This document shows, one piece after another, positions 10,840 through 21,739 of a stretch of DNA of 64,000 nt. The DNA is taken from NCBI GenBank assembly GCA_029448655.1, contig JACCLO010000011.1, positions 1,178,001 to 1,242,000 on the forward strand, given 5' to 3'. The notes under the pieces are model-generated. The model saw only the letters and a list, made by a program, of their open reading frames with translations, had not been told where the DNA came from and made no database searches. Made by a program: the position numbers and the translations under genes. This DNA is from Wolfiporia cocos (taxonomy: Eukaryota > Basidiomycota > Agaricomycetes > Polyporales > Phaeolaceae). The first letter of the stretch is position 1. Each line of letters begins with the position of its first letter.

Positions 10840-13690
10840 CGATCATGTAGATCATCGAACCCAAGAAACGGAAGCCTGTTTATGAGATGTCAGCCATCGG
10901 AAACAATTCGCATGAGAAGTCGGAACGCCCTCACATGTAAGCCCCAAGATAGAGAAAAGCAGGAAGGCCAAGTAGCCATCGATCGTGGCTATAACTCCCG
11001 TACCGAGGCTTTCCCAGTAGCATTTCTGAAGTAATGTTAGCGTCCATTCTCGCATGATGTCTTGAACATACATGACCCCTGCCTCAAGGAGACCCTATAT
11101 GGCACAGATGAATGAGCTATCCAGCTTTTTGTGAATGCACAACCCACATTCGATAACGTCCAAGTTAGTAATACCAATATACAATGCGCATGCACACTAC
11201 GACATACCTGCGGTCAATCACTACGCACCTTACGATACATATTCAGCATAGCCGCATGGTCAGAAGATGCAGAACGCACATGGTCCTAACGTTCCCTAGG
11301 CGAGTCAGATGTTTGCAACTGCCCACGAGTATCCGAATTCTGGAAGTCGGTATCCCCTTTTATACCCCAGGATACGTCGCTGGGGGAGTTGTGAGCCGTC
11401 TTACTTCCTTACGAGTACACGAGAGTATTTAACTCTCTGAATATTTGCAAACTGTACATCAAGGCTTCAGTAGGTATACGCAATGGTGATGCATAGTGCT
11501 GCTGACCGCATAAATGTTCATGACTGCAGTATATGCCGGCAGCATTAGGAGATATTGCATAAACGATGTGATTAGATGACAGGGCTCCATCTATGTTGTG
11601 GATTACGGTCACCAACCCGGATGATGCGGACACGATACCTCGCGGACACGATACCTCACGCACATGGATGAGAGAAGCAAGGACATATATTCGGAACGTT
11701 GGGACCATGGATAGGCTGAAGTCCCGGATAATCGGATGACTGAACATTGTCGAAAGAGTGAAGAAGCCTTCGGCTTCAACGATGTTGAGGATGCTCTTGA
11801 TGGCAATAAACAATGCAGCCCCCTGTTATTAGAAGGAAAGGCTCGATGAGAAGTTAACGAAACATTGAACTGATCGGCGTTACCGTCATCCATAGCATTA
11901 TTAAAGCGGAAAATATGAAGGCAATTCTGTAGGCCCATTTCGAGCCTATTGGTCGGTTTCCGAGAGACAGTATATAGCATAACACCAACAACGCAAGGAA
12001 AAGCAGGCTAAGGAGCGTATTAATGATTTGGATATATTTTCCAAGGTTCAGTGATCTGTCTTCTAAGGAATCGGTTATGATCACGAAGGATATGTACAGA
12101 TTACCCTACCAAGGATCAGTTAGTACTGTGATCACGAGGAAAGTCAATTGACTTACCAAAGTGAACCACGAGAAGCACATTGTGGCCAGCTGATGAACAA
12201 ACTGTACATGTAACCAAAATTTTCGCATAGGCGAATGGGACGATCGGTAGACAGAACCAAAGTTGAGGATACTGTAGATCCACACGAAGAATGAGCCGTT
12301 CAACCAACGTCGACGCTGACCGAATAACTCAGAAATCTATGTAGGAGTTTCGGAAGTCACTTCGCTGCATACGAGTCTACAGGAACTGACATTCTGTGGA
12401 ATGTCTGTCTCCGCGTATGCCGATTTTACATATCGCGAAACCCAAGAGTATCCCGGCATAGAGACTAGTTCCCAGCACAGTATCTGAATTGAGAAATTGC
12501 GCGTCCTAGTGTGAGAAGCCAAATCTGACTCCACAAAAGTGTGATGCTTGAACGATCCTCAGCAAGATACATATTTGCTTTAAAAATGTCATCAGGAGTG
12601 TGAGACTATCAAGAGGTCAAGATATAGCGTGTAGCATAGGAAGTTATTCGCGAACCCGCCCTATCTCCGAGGTAATACTTATCAAGTGGACTATTCTTGA
12701 AGGTCTTCAACACTTCGTACCGGTATGCGCTGAATGCGCCTGGTAAAACGGTGATATACCCAAACAATGATTCGCTGGTTTCAGCCGGTCGTGAGCATAT
12801 CAAGAATGTCACGGGATCGTATATTTCTCACAAAGGTTTATCCGACATCTTGTATTCAAAATTCTGAGCGGCAACTAAACAGCCAGTGTTGTTAGCCATG
12901 TATTGGTGGGACGATGCGTGAGTCCTCACCGAGGGGATTATACAGATACAGACACTGCTTTCCCTTGAAAGCGATAATCTCTCCACAGGCGCCACCCACG
13001 TTCGGATCATTGTAGAACGTTTCCCATAATTTATAAATCGACGTAGGACCCGGTTTTGTTCCGACATCGAGGAGCACACAAACTCTGGGCTGAAGAATCG
13101 TCGAGAATGCGTCGAAGAACCATCGATGAGAGTCTATCTTCTTCTGATTCTTCTCTTTTAGGCAAAATATGATTTGAACCATTAGATTCACAGTAGTGCG
13201 ACACAGACCTCGTATTGTACGTTCAAAAACATGTGCGGTTACTTGTTTGCTATCCACAGCGTTCTGTGACTGGTCAAGCAATTCTATCGCTGCATGTACT
13301 CAAAACGCACCTTCATGATTCCGTTCTGATATATGCCCCATTATTCGAGCACAGAGAGAACAGAATGATTGATCTTGGATCGACCGTCCGCCAGGATGCA
13401 CACTACTACCTTCTCCCAACTATCTTCACCACAGACCTCGCTCTTTGCGCGTTTGCATAGATCGGCGATGTTCTCCATCACACCCTTCATAGTGCGGCAG
13501 AACAGCTCTTCGTTTTCATTGTACAGTGTGAGCGATGAATAGCTCCGTGGAACGAGCCGGGTTATGCATCACCCGGTGAAGGGTCCAGCAGGTCTCGTTG
13601 TGTGGCCTGCCGTTGAGTTCATCCTCAGGTAGAGGTATGGCATACGTTTCGCCAACTATACCTTTGTACAACCTTGGGGTCGATCAGGTA
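10840..13690 (-). pseudogene. Decayed chitin synthase (GT2, division 1)
   Basis: Reading the minus strand from 13690 downward gives, in order, chitin synthase blocks found in the intact copy at 21740-25607. They include [100 protein letters not shown], the membrane block LCYILSLGNRPIGSKWAY and PSDVSWGIKGD. The segment of the QRRRW motif near 12300 is also present. The frame is broken just before LYNENEE (near 13530) and by a stop after LSVLE (near 13355). The N-terminal region is much diverged and several exon joints are lost. Chitin synthases polymerise UDP-GlcNAc into cell-wall chitin at the plasma membrane; this copy cannot make a full enzyme. Its position mirrors the intact gene relative to the small acidic protein, so it is the duplicate. 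Confidence 0.75.
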
Positions 13691-13699
13691 AGAAGGAGG

Positions 13700-16420
13700 A
13701 GATAATATCGATGTGTCAACTTACCAAATTAGCGCTCCCTCGATGCTGGGCCCGACATTGATGAACGTGGTTTCACCCCACTGAGCATTGCGACATGTGA
13801 CAGACGAGCTGTCATCTTCTACCCCACTATTGCAACGCCGATGATATAGTTGTCCCGACAGTCGTGCACTTGCAGATCCGTCATCTAGTTGAAAGGACAT
13901 CTGCGTCGACGATATTTGCTCATGAAATGTGATTGAAGAATGTGATGCCGCATCTAGAACGGGACCTGATCGTGAATGGCCATCGCTCTGGGTATGCCCC
14001 TGCAAATCTAGCGTTCTTGATCATTGATGCAGAATATCATCACTCACAATAGGATTAGAGAACATTGCGTGTTGCTTCAACGTAATTGATCTGAGAGCGT
14101 ATCTATTCAGCACATTGCATAGTGGGTACGCAGCACCGCTTGTCCATCAAGTCTCACCATAATATAAAAGCCAGGCTGCTTTGATTCAGCTGTGAGGATT
14201 TGAGAGAACTGTAGGCAAAAGCATGGTTCTCGAGCATCTATATAGGTGAGCGACGCTATTACTCGAGCCAAGCATGCGAATATACTTCTCTGTCTGCTTT
14301 GTGCTTCTCGAGTCGGTGCTGTAGTGAGCGTCCCTGAATCTGAACGCCTCCGGTTTCGTTCCGACAAGCTCGCGGAGATTTTTACAAAGCTGCTGTGTTA
14401 ATGTACTGCGGATTTTCCCGCTCATTTCGGCGTGGTCAAACGTTATATAGACGCTCTAGACATCGTTATCGTCCCGTAGCTATTTCTCAAGTGTCGGGAC
14501 ATACCTCCAGAGAAACGCATACATAAAATGCACCTTGACCTGCCCCATAGGAATATAGATTAGAACAACCTCTGATTGCCTATATCTACTTTTGTTTCGC
14601 GTGAAGTTCAAATATACCCGAAGCCGCCAAGTATGTGGCACAAGGTTCTCGGGAACGTGCACATAACATAGTTAGTCTCGAGGTCTCATGATGAATACAT
14701 CGACTGAGATAAATCAAGGGTGTGTGCCTCGGCTCTTCCAGCTATCATTCCAGGCGGATCCGTGTAGCTGACGAAGACTGCCACTCGCATGTGCCACCAG
14801 AACGAGGGACTCTCGCAGCGTTTCGGCTGGTTGAAGAAGTTCAATGCGCGGCACCGGTTCTGTCGGACGTCGATGTCGCTGAAAAGATGGAGCCGATGAC
14901 TAGCCATCTAAAGATACGTTCTCTGACGGCTGGTGGCCACTCCGATGAATGCATCTGCAGCTGGTTGGTGGACCGACTCGGAGCATACAATTGAAAGTAT
15001 TGAGAACGGTGGTCTCGGTATCAAGGGTTTTCGATGGTGGCGTTCAATGGGCCTCGAGGCTAAAGGGCACAGCTGTCGTGCCTCCAATGATGCAGCGCGG
15101 CCCCGAGACTTGCTCGGCTAGTGGTTTTTGCAGTATCCGATGCAGGCAAAGATACCTGCGTTCTTTCATTCACATAGATACATGCTCTCAACAAAGTGAG
15201 TGATACACGTACTGAAAACACATTCGCTGCATCAACCGCCTCGGAAATTCTTTGCATCGATGTCGACGTCAGTGTTTGAGTCGCACGGTTGTATTGCGCT
15301 CAAAGACTTCACGTCCTAATCTTAGGCATTGAAGCATGATAATCCAGCAATTTACCAAGTGGAAAGACCTATCACGACGACACATAATGAGATCTTGCAA
15401 GAATTGATAAGTAGCAGGATCTCGATTCGCGATCAAGATCGAGGGGAATTGCCGAGCATTGCCGATGGCAATTTTTCTCACGATTACCCTCTCCGTTACT
15501 CTCGCCGGAGAATGTGACTAACCTTAGTCGCACTACCAGTAGTACGTGTCTTTCGTTGATTTAACGCTGACGCGGAGTGGCGAGCCTTATATGAAAGGGA
15601 TAGGTAGATCAAATTTGACTGACTGTGACTTGGTACGGTAAATCGGTTCGTGGTTGCCTAACGGCCACGACCATTGACTCTAGCTGTACATATCACACAC
15701 GCTACAGAAATCAACACGGCGCGTGTATGCCCATCCGACAACGCCGACGCCTGGTTTCCATAAGCAATGAGGCCATTGATGACTGGACTCCTTGCTTAGG
15801 AGATCATCCGTTGTGCGCAGTCTGTTGATAATTCTGCCATCGCTCCGACTTATGAAGCATTATGGCATTTTCAAGCCCTAGATTTAAGCACCTTAATGGT
15901 TTTCATGACTATCCTAATCAATTCTTTGTATTCCATACGTGACATGTAGTAAAACTTTGTCTTGTCAGGCCGCTCAACCTTACCTGTTAATTGACAGGCT
16001 GGATGCAGACACGTTCTTAGCTGACACAGGTATCGCAGGCCACTGCGATTATGCATCATGCCCCAGATTGACTGGATCCTGTGGCCACGGCGATGCTAGT
16101 ATAGCAACGAGATGGAAGTGACAAGGGTGATGTATGTAGCTTCATGACCGCGTATCGCATAGCACTAATAGTCACGCTTTGAGCTATTTTGTCCGCATCT
16201 AACGGCCATAACAGGGGCATAACGGGCACGGAGTCAAATTGCCTGTAGGATCTCTGGCTGATAGGCGAATACTTTGACCAACGCGAGGGTGGGTCTGCAA
16301 CGTGGAAATCACTCATGGCTAGCGCATTAACTGTGTGGCCCCTCGGACCCAACACAACGTATTACGCACGGCCAAAGCGGTCTATGATGCACGCGTAGCG
16401 GCTCTCGCCTACGTCGCAGA
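13700..16420. other. Gene-poor stretch
   Basis: No reading frame above about 100 codons with a recognisable domain and no exon chain could be built. It may contain the diverged 5' part of the chitin synthase relic (13.7-14.4 kb). No tandem repeats or RNA genes were seen. Confidence 0.35.
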
Positions 16421-16421
16421 T

Positions 16422-17380
16422 CGCCACATTAGGCATAGAGCGAAGGACCGCGAGGCTCGCGGAAGTGATACCACCCTGCCGCTGCATTACTCTGCAGTGC
16501 CTTCATGTACTCCGCATACAGCATGGCCAGTGTGACGTCGCCATAGAGCTGTGGCCGGCCATCCTCCAGTGCACGTCCATAACATATAAATACATGTCAG
16601 TCTGTCCCCCTACCCCATCAACCCACCTCCCTCTCTCTCATCCCTTCTCTCTTCCCTTCTGGGCCACAATGAGCACGCAGCCGACGCCGACGGAGAGCCC
16701 CGCGCAGTCTGCGCCACCGACGCCGTCCATCACTGCGCTCCCGAGCCTCGCCCACTCGCTCTCGTCATTCCCGTCGATGACATTCGTCACGAACGACATG
16801 GTCCACTACGGGATGTCGGGCCACTCCAAGAGCTTCAGCGAGACAAAGGTGTGTGGCCCAGTGGCATCACGCGCCTGCGACGCCCACTCACGGCCGTCTG
16901 TGCTTTCAGCTGAACTCGGCGCTCCAGAAGACGAAGCAGAGACAGGTGTCAGGCCACAGCCAGGCGGTGCGTGCATTGTTTGATTGCTTGTTGCGAAGTG
17001 CTGAATAAAATGGTCCCCAGACGAGCCCATTGTCTTCGCCGACGACACTTGCACAGGATCTTTCTGACGATGACGATGACCTTGGATTAATTATCATCCC
17101 CAAAAAGAAGCGGGTAAGTGTCCCTTCGTACCAATAGAAACTTTCACAAGTACTGACCTGCCACAAGGCCCAGCGTGCCACACGGTAGTGTGGCCCGAGG
17201 TGGTTCAATTCATCGAGGGGAGCCACACGAACCCATATCCCAGATTTGCCACAACAATAATGATCATGCATCCTCTCTTTAGACGAATGACCTATATTTT
17301 ATGATATCGTCGCATATGCATCACAACTACATGGATTAGATGGGATACGAAGAAGTGCTAGTCACTGATCATTGCACGTA
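16422..17380 (+). repeat. Segmental duplication, copy 2 (small-gene locus)
   Basis: Nearly the same sequence as 9757-10690, covering promoter, four exons, introns and 3' flank. Unlike copies 1 and 3 it is not followed by chitin synthase sequence but by the SINE array that starts at about 17505. Confidence 0.75.
16669..17188 (+). CDS. Small Ser/Pro-rich acidic protein, paralog 2
   Basis: Exons 16669-16848, 16910-16966, 17021-17113 and 17168-17188 encode about 116 residues. The first exon encodes the same 60 residues as paralog 1, and exons 2 and 3 differ by only a few changes. The protein ends AQRATR, which with copy 3 defines the ancestral C-terminus. It carries the acidic SDDDDDLG run followed by PKKKR. 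Function is unknown. The TATAAATA-like box at about 16586 and the pyrimidine-rich leader are preserved, so it is probably expressed. Confidence 0.75.
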
Positions 17381-17504
17381 TAGGGTAAAAGTACTGTAGG
17401 GTAGATCAATAAATCCAATCCGTTCGTTATTTAGCAACGCGACTCGACAGTCTATCTGATTTTCAATTGATGATGGTAGCCTCGTTAATTTGCTTGTTAT
17501 TAGA

Positions 17505-18045
17505 CAGACGAGTTTAATTACCCATGGCTTCGCCACGAATATCAATTGTTATTTAAGTGAGATAACTAATAGAATAAGGGAAAAACACATTGGATGGAGA
17601 CATTATGAGTCCACCCAACCTCCAGGGTGTATGATCACCCTGCTGCACCTGTCCTTTGTTCTCTGCCCGCTCAGCCACTTCCTCCACCTCGCTGATGCTC
17701 GGTGTCGTCGTCGCTTCGCTTGTAACATTGTGTCCACAAATGTAGTGCCTCAGAAAACTCCCTGAATTCTCTTAATTTGATTTTCTGGCAGGTATATACA
17801 GTACAGGCCATCTACGTTACAACAGCTACAAAATCCCCGTGGCACAGCACAGGGAGGACGCGCGAAACGCGAGTTTTCGTCGAAGGGATTTGAACGCGCG
17901 CCTTACAGGCGCCGGGCGTGGGAATACACTGGCCAACTCCCCGGGTCGGTGGCGCGAGCCCTATGGGACGACGGACAGCACGTGGCACACGTGGAAAAGC
18001 ACATGGCAGTTCCCACGCAACGGTCGTCCCTTTATTATATGACTA
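17505..18045 (-). repeat. tRNA-derived SINE-like unit 1
   Basis: On the minus strand a pol III-type A box (TTGGCCAGTG, 17927-17936) is followed by a B box (GTTCAAATC, 17887-17895), as in a tRNA head. The unit ends near 17513-17535 with a conserved hairpin (GTGGCGAAGCCA) and GGGTAATTAA. The same ending recurs at 18045-18075, 18325-18356, 41690-41715 and 42205-42236. No acceptor stem is present, so it is not a functional tRNA. The body contains the seed of the neighbouring minisatellite near 17828. Confidence 0.7.
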
Positions 18046-18356
18046 GCTTAATTACCTGTGGCTTCGCCACAATTTTGTACTTTAGGAGTTGTTTATCTCT
18101 GCCCGCTCAGCCACTCCTCCACCTCGCTGACGCTCGGCCTCGTCGTCGCTTCGCTTGTAACACCTTTGCAACCGGCATGCGCGCCTTGCAGGCGCTGGGC
18201 GTGGGAATCCACTGGCCAACTTCCCGGGTCGGTGGCGCGAGCCCTATGGGACGACGGACAGCACGTGGCACACGTGGAAAAGCACATGGCAGTTCCCACG
18301 CAATCCACGGCCCTTTAGTACTTAGACTAGGTTAATTGCCCGTGGCTTCGCCACGG
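18046..18356 (-). repeat. tRNA-derived SINE-like unit 2 (shorter)
   Basis: Same head (TTGGCCAGTG near 18215-18225 on the minus strand) and the same terminal hairpin with TAATTAA at both ends. The B box and middle are largely lost. It abuts unit 1 head to tail. Confidence 0.65.
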
Positions 18357-18654
18357 TCACACCGCTTTTTACACTTCAATATATTATTCCAATCCATGTG
18401 TCCCTATTTCAGATAATCAGGGGTTTTTTTAAGTTACCTGTGGATCCCCTATGAATTTCATGTCCATTACCCATGGCTTCCCTAACTTCCCTCTTTTGTC
18501 TCTTGTCTCTGCCTGCTCAGCCACTTCTGACACCTCGCTGATCCTCGGTCTCATCATCGCTTTGCTTGTAATACTGTGTAATGTGGTGTCAAAATGTTCT
18601 TCATTTTTTTTGCAATCTTTTGGCAGGCATCTACAGCACAGGCCATTTATGTTA

Positions 18655-19140
18655 CAAAGATCCCTGTGGCATGAGGCATAAATCCCTGTGGCACAAAGCA
18701 CAAATCCCCATGGCACGGGGCACAAATCTCCATGATACAGAGCACAAATCCCTGTGGCATGGGGCACAAATCCCTGTGGTGTGGGGTATTTACATTACAA
18801 AATCCCCATGGCACAGGACACAAATCCCCGTGGCACAGGGCACAAATCCCCTTGGCATGGGGCACAAATCCCCGTGGCACGGGGCACAAATCCCCATGGC
18901 ACATGGCACAGATCCCTGTGGAATTGGGGTGCAAATCCCTGTGGCACAGGGTACGAATCCCCGTGGTGTGGGGTATTTACATTACCAAATCCCCATGCCA
19001 CAGGACACAAATCCCTGTGGCATGGGCCACAAACCCCCATGGAATGGGCCACGAATCCCCGTGGTGTGAGGCACGAATCCCTGTGGTGTGGGGTATGAAT
19101 CCCCGTGGCACGAATCCCCGTGGTGCAGGAACAGCGCGCA
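18655..19140. repeat. 22-bp minisatellite array 1
   Basis: About 20 imperfect tandem copies of a 22-bp unit of the form CACAAATCCCCGTGGCATGG plus two G, varying at the C/T, CAT/TGT and GG/CA positions. A 'TATTTACATTACAAAATCC' interruption recurs. Because 22 is not a multiple of 3, all three frames stay open with a 22-residue period. These frames are not genes. Confidence 0.9.
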
Positions 19141-19400
19141 AAACGCGAGCTAGCAGCGCGCCTTGCAGGCGCTGGGCGTGGGAAATCACCGGCGCCAGGC
19201 GCCCTATCTAATGGGAGCAGGAATGACGCCCATGGACGCCACGCGGCGAACGTGGACGCCAGGTGCGCAAAACGCGAGCGACACGCGACGCCTCCCACGC
19301 GAGCCCCCATTACTTTTAGATACAACAGCCCGGTGGCCACGGAAGATCCGGGCCGGGGAAGATCTTTTGTTGGGATGTTGGGAGATCTACTGATTGACGC
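19141..19400 (-). repeat. SINE-like head flanking minisatellite 1
   Basis: Contains a degenerate copy of the tRNA-like head (19155-19195) and a GC-rich flank with repeated 'GCGCAAAACGCGAGC'. The flank also occurs after the second array (42860-42960). Confidence 0.55.
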
Positions 19401-20186
19401 GGATGATATTACAGTCAAGGCCGGCACACATGATATTTCCCACGGCATAGAGCGTACAGTCCTCTCAATTCTTTCGTCGCCAACTCTAGGGAGCTCACAG
19501 ATGTATAGCAGCTAATGCGCTGCATAGCAGCTTGGCATGCTTTCTGCAGCCTCAGTGGTCGATTAACATCCTTTCGTGCGCGATGTATGAATTGGGAATC
19601 CAAATCATTATCTCCTGCTGAGCTTCTGGCAATTTCATATGGATCATCTCATGTGCAATTTGGATCTCTATTGTCGCGTTAGTCTAGGCTTTCCTGCTTC
19701 TTGATGTATGCTAGGAGCTATGGCATGCACTTTGACCCCAATTTCCCTCAGTCAACATCAAGTGACTACTGCGGATCGGCAGTGCGATGTTCGTTGAATG
19801 CAACCCTATGTGCTGTGTCCAGTAAACGGGCTGTTGCTATTCGACTTGTCAGTGTCGAGAAGATGCGGATGTAGTGCCACCTTCCAGGCCCTCAAGAATG
19901 GAGATCATATACCTGGACCAGGTCAATCACCTTCTGAGACACTGATAATTTACGACTTACATGGCGTTTCTATACTGACCTTTGTGGCAACTTGATAACG
20001 CCTACCGAGAGTACCACCACGCCCCCACAGTGTAGCCTTGTGCCGCGTCGGGTGTCGCTCACTGCGCGTGGGCGTGCTATGAATGCTCGCAGCATCGATA
20101 TCCACATATTAGGATATCCACATAGACGAGCGGCTGATATCAAGCGCCGGTGCCTGGGTCGCTCGAGGTCATACGATGCAGAGCAT
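19401..20186. other. Intergenic, no feature seen
   Basis: No supported gene or repeat. Short frames only. Confidence 0.4.
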
Positions 20187-21600
20187 CTGGAGGCGGTGTG
20201 AACGCGGCTTCGAAAGAATACGGAGCATGCTCGCCAAATGTAGCGTAGCACCGAGGCGGAAACGACAGCGTGATGATGCTCGGCTCGTGGCTCAGGTATG
20301 CAGGCTCATCTCCGCGTGTCGTGCTGCGCTAACCAACCGGATATCCCCAGCTGCTTGCCTGCTGTCGCCCGCAGGCTCGCTTGTCGACTTGTGCCGGGCG
20401 ACGCCACTCCATCGGGGGCGAGCACAGGCGATGACTCAGGGAAGATGGATTATCGGCGCAGATGGACGCGCTAGAAGAGTGATTTGGCCGATACGTGCGG
20501 GGAGAAGCTGGCGCCTGCGCCCCTCGCTGTGGCCCGCCCGGGAGCAGCTCCGCGTGGCGCCTACAGCACGAGCGTATCTACCGATCTGATTCTTCACGTC
20601 CGGGACAAAGCAACCTGTGATCTCCTGTGATACTGGGCCGCGCCCGCCGGCCAGGTCCAGATTCGCCATATCGGCTGAGGCGCAAACGCCCCGCGAAGCT
20701 TGCGGAGAAGGGAGCATCCCGTCGCTGCGCTATTTGCAACGCCTCCTGCTGGACCAGTGTGGCGTCACTATATATAAGAAGTGACCGCGGTCTTTGCCAT
20801 TGTCCAGCACACACTACCCCACGTATAAATGATCGCGTCCCCGCCCCTCTACCCCACCGCCTCCTCCTCCTCTTCCTCCAGTCCCACCTTCTCTCTCTTC
20901 ATGATGAATACGCAGCCAACGAACAGCCAGGCTCAGTCTGCACCACCGACGCCGTCCATTACTGCGCTCCCGAGCCTCGCCCACTCGCTTTCGTCGTTCC
21001 CGTCGATGACATCCGTGACGAACGACATGGTTCACTACGGCATGTCCTGTCACACGAAGAGCTTCAGCGAGACAAAGGTATGTGTTTCTGTAGCGTTCCT
21101 CATTCACTAAGCCGCTCATGATCGCCCCATCTAGCTCCACCAGGCGCTTCAGAAGACAAAGCAGAGACAGGTGTCGAGTCCAGGCCAGGCGGTGTGTTCT
21201 CCCCGCAGCTCGTTATTGATAGTAAGCAATGCTGATTTCAGGGGTCTTCTAGAGTCCCTCGCCTTCGCCGACGACACCTTCACGAGATCTATCGGATGAC
21301 GACGACGAGCCTGGACTCTTCATGCTCCCAAAGAAGCACCGAGTATGTTGCTAGCCGCGGTCTTGTCTCGCAGTCACTCAACAATCAGCAGGTCCACCGT
21401 GCCACCCGCTGATGCGGTTCCAGGCCATCTCACTTGTTCACGGACGCACACGGACTATTATTATGACCTATCACAAGAATTATCATCACGTACTTTCTCA
21501 TTGGATCTCTGGGCATTCATTCTACGATACCACTACCACTGCATGTGTACAACAACTTCATTGATTGCACGGGATAGGAAACAGTAATAGCCACTAGTGG
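20187..21600 (+). repeat. Segmental duplication, copy 3 (small-gene locus)
   Basis: Homologous to 9270-10700 across the upstream region, the four-exon gene and the 3' flank, but more diverged than copy 2. It is followed by the intact convergent chitin synthase, as copy 1 is followed by the decayed one. Confidence 0.7.
20904..21412 (+). CDS. Small Ser/Pro-rich acidic protein, paralog 3
   Basis: Exons 20904-21077, 21135-21191, 21253-21342 and 21392-21412 encode about 113 residues with the same exon phases as the other copies. It begins MNTQPTNSQAQSAPP; an ATG three bases upstream at 20901 is also possible. It keeps SITALPSLAHSLSSFPS and MVHYGMS, the LQKTKQRQ stretch, an acidic SDDDDEPG run and a basic PKKHR. 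It ends VHRATR. Intron 2 uses an acceptor further downstream than in the other copies, which keeps the frame. Function is unknown. It lies tail to tail with the chitin synthase, about 330 bp apart. Confidence 0.72.
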
Positions 21601-21739
21601 TCACATTGGTTAAAAATGGGTATTGGACACAAGGGAAGATGGAGAGGAAGCAGTCGAATACATCAGTAATTCAGCGCACCCAAGTATCTAGCGATGTAGA
21701 TATAGGTTCTTCGGGTTTGAAGCGTTCTTGCATGTTTGT

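Noticed and set aside
18655..19140. CRISPR-like array
   Set aside because: The 22-bp units are directly adjacent with no unique spacers, and the context is a eukaryotic genome.
18581..19448. Long overlapping frames on both strands rich in G-T-N-P-C-G-M-G-H-type repeats
   Set aside because: They are produced by the 22-bp minisatellite, which stays open in every frame; the same is true for 42298-42960.
20187..20201. Remnant of the F-box gene 3' end in the duplicated block
   Set aside because: The similarity to copy 1 begins downstream of the F-box stop codon (about 9270), so the stop-like match is accidental.
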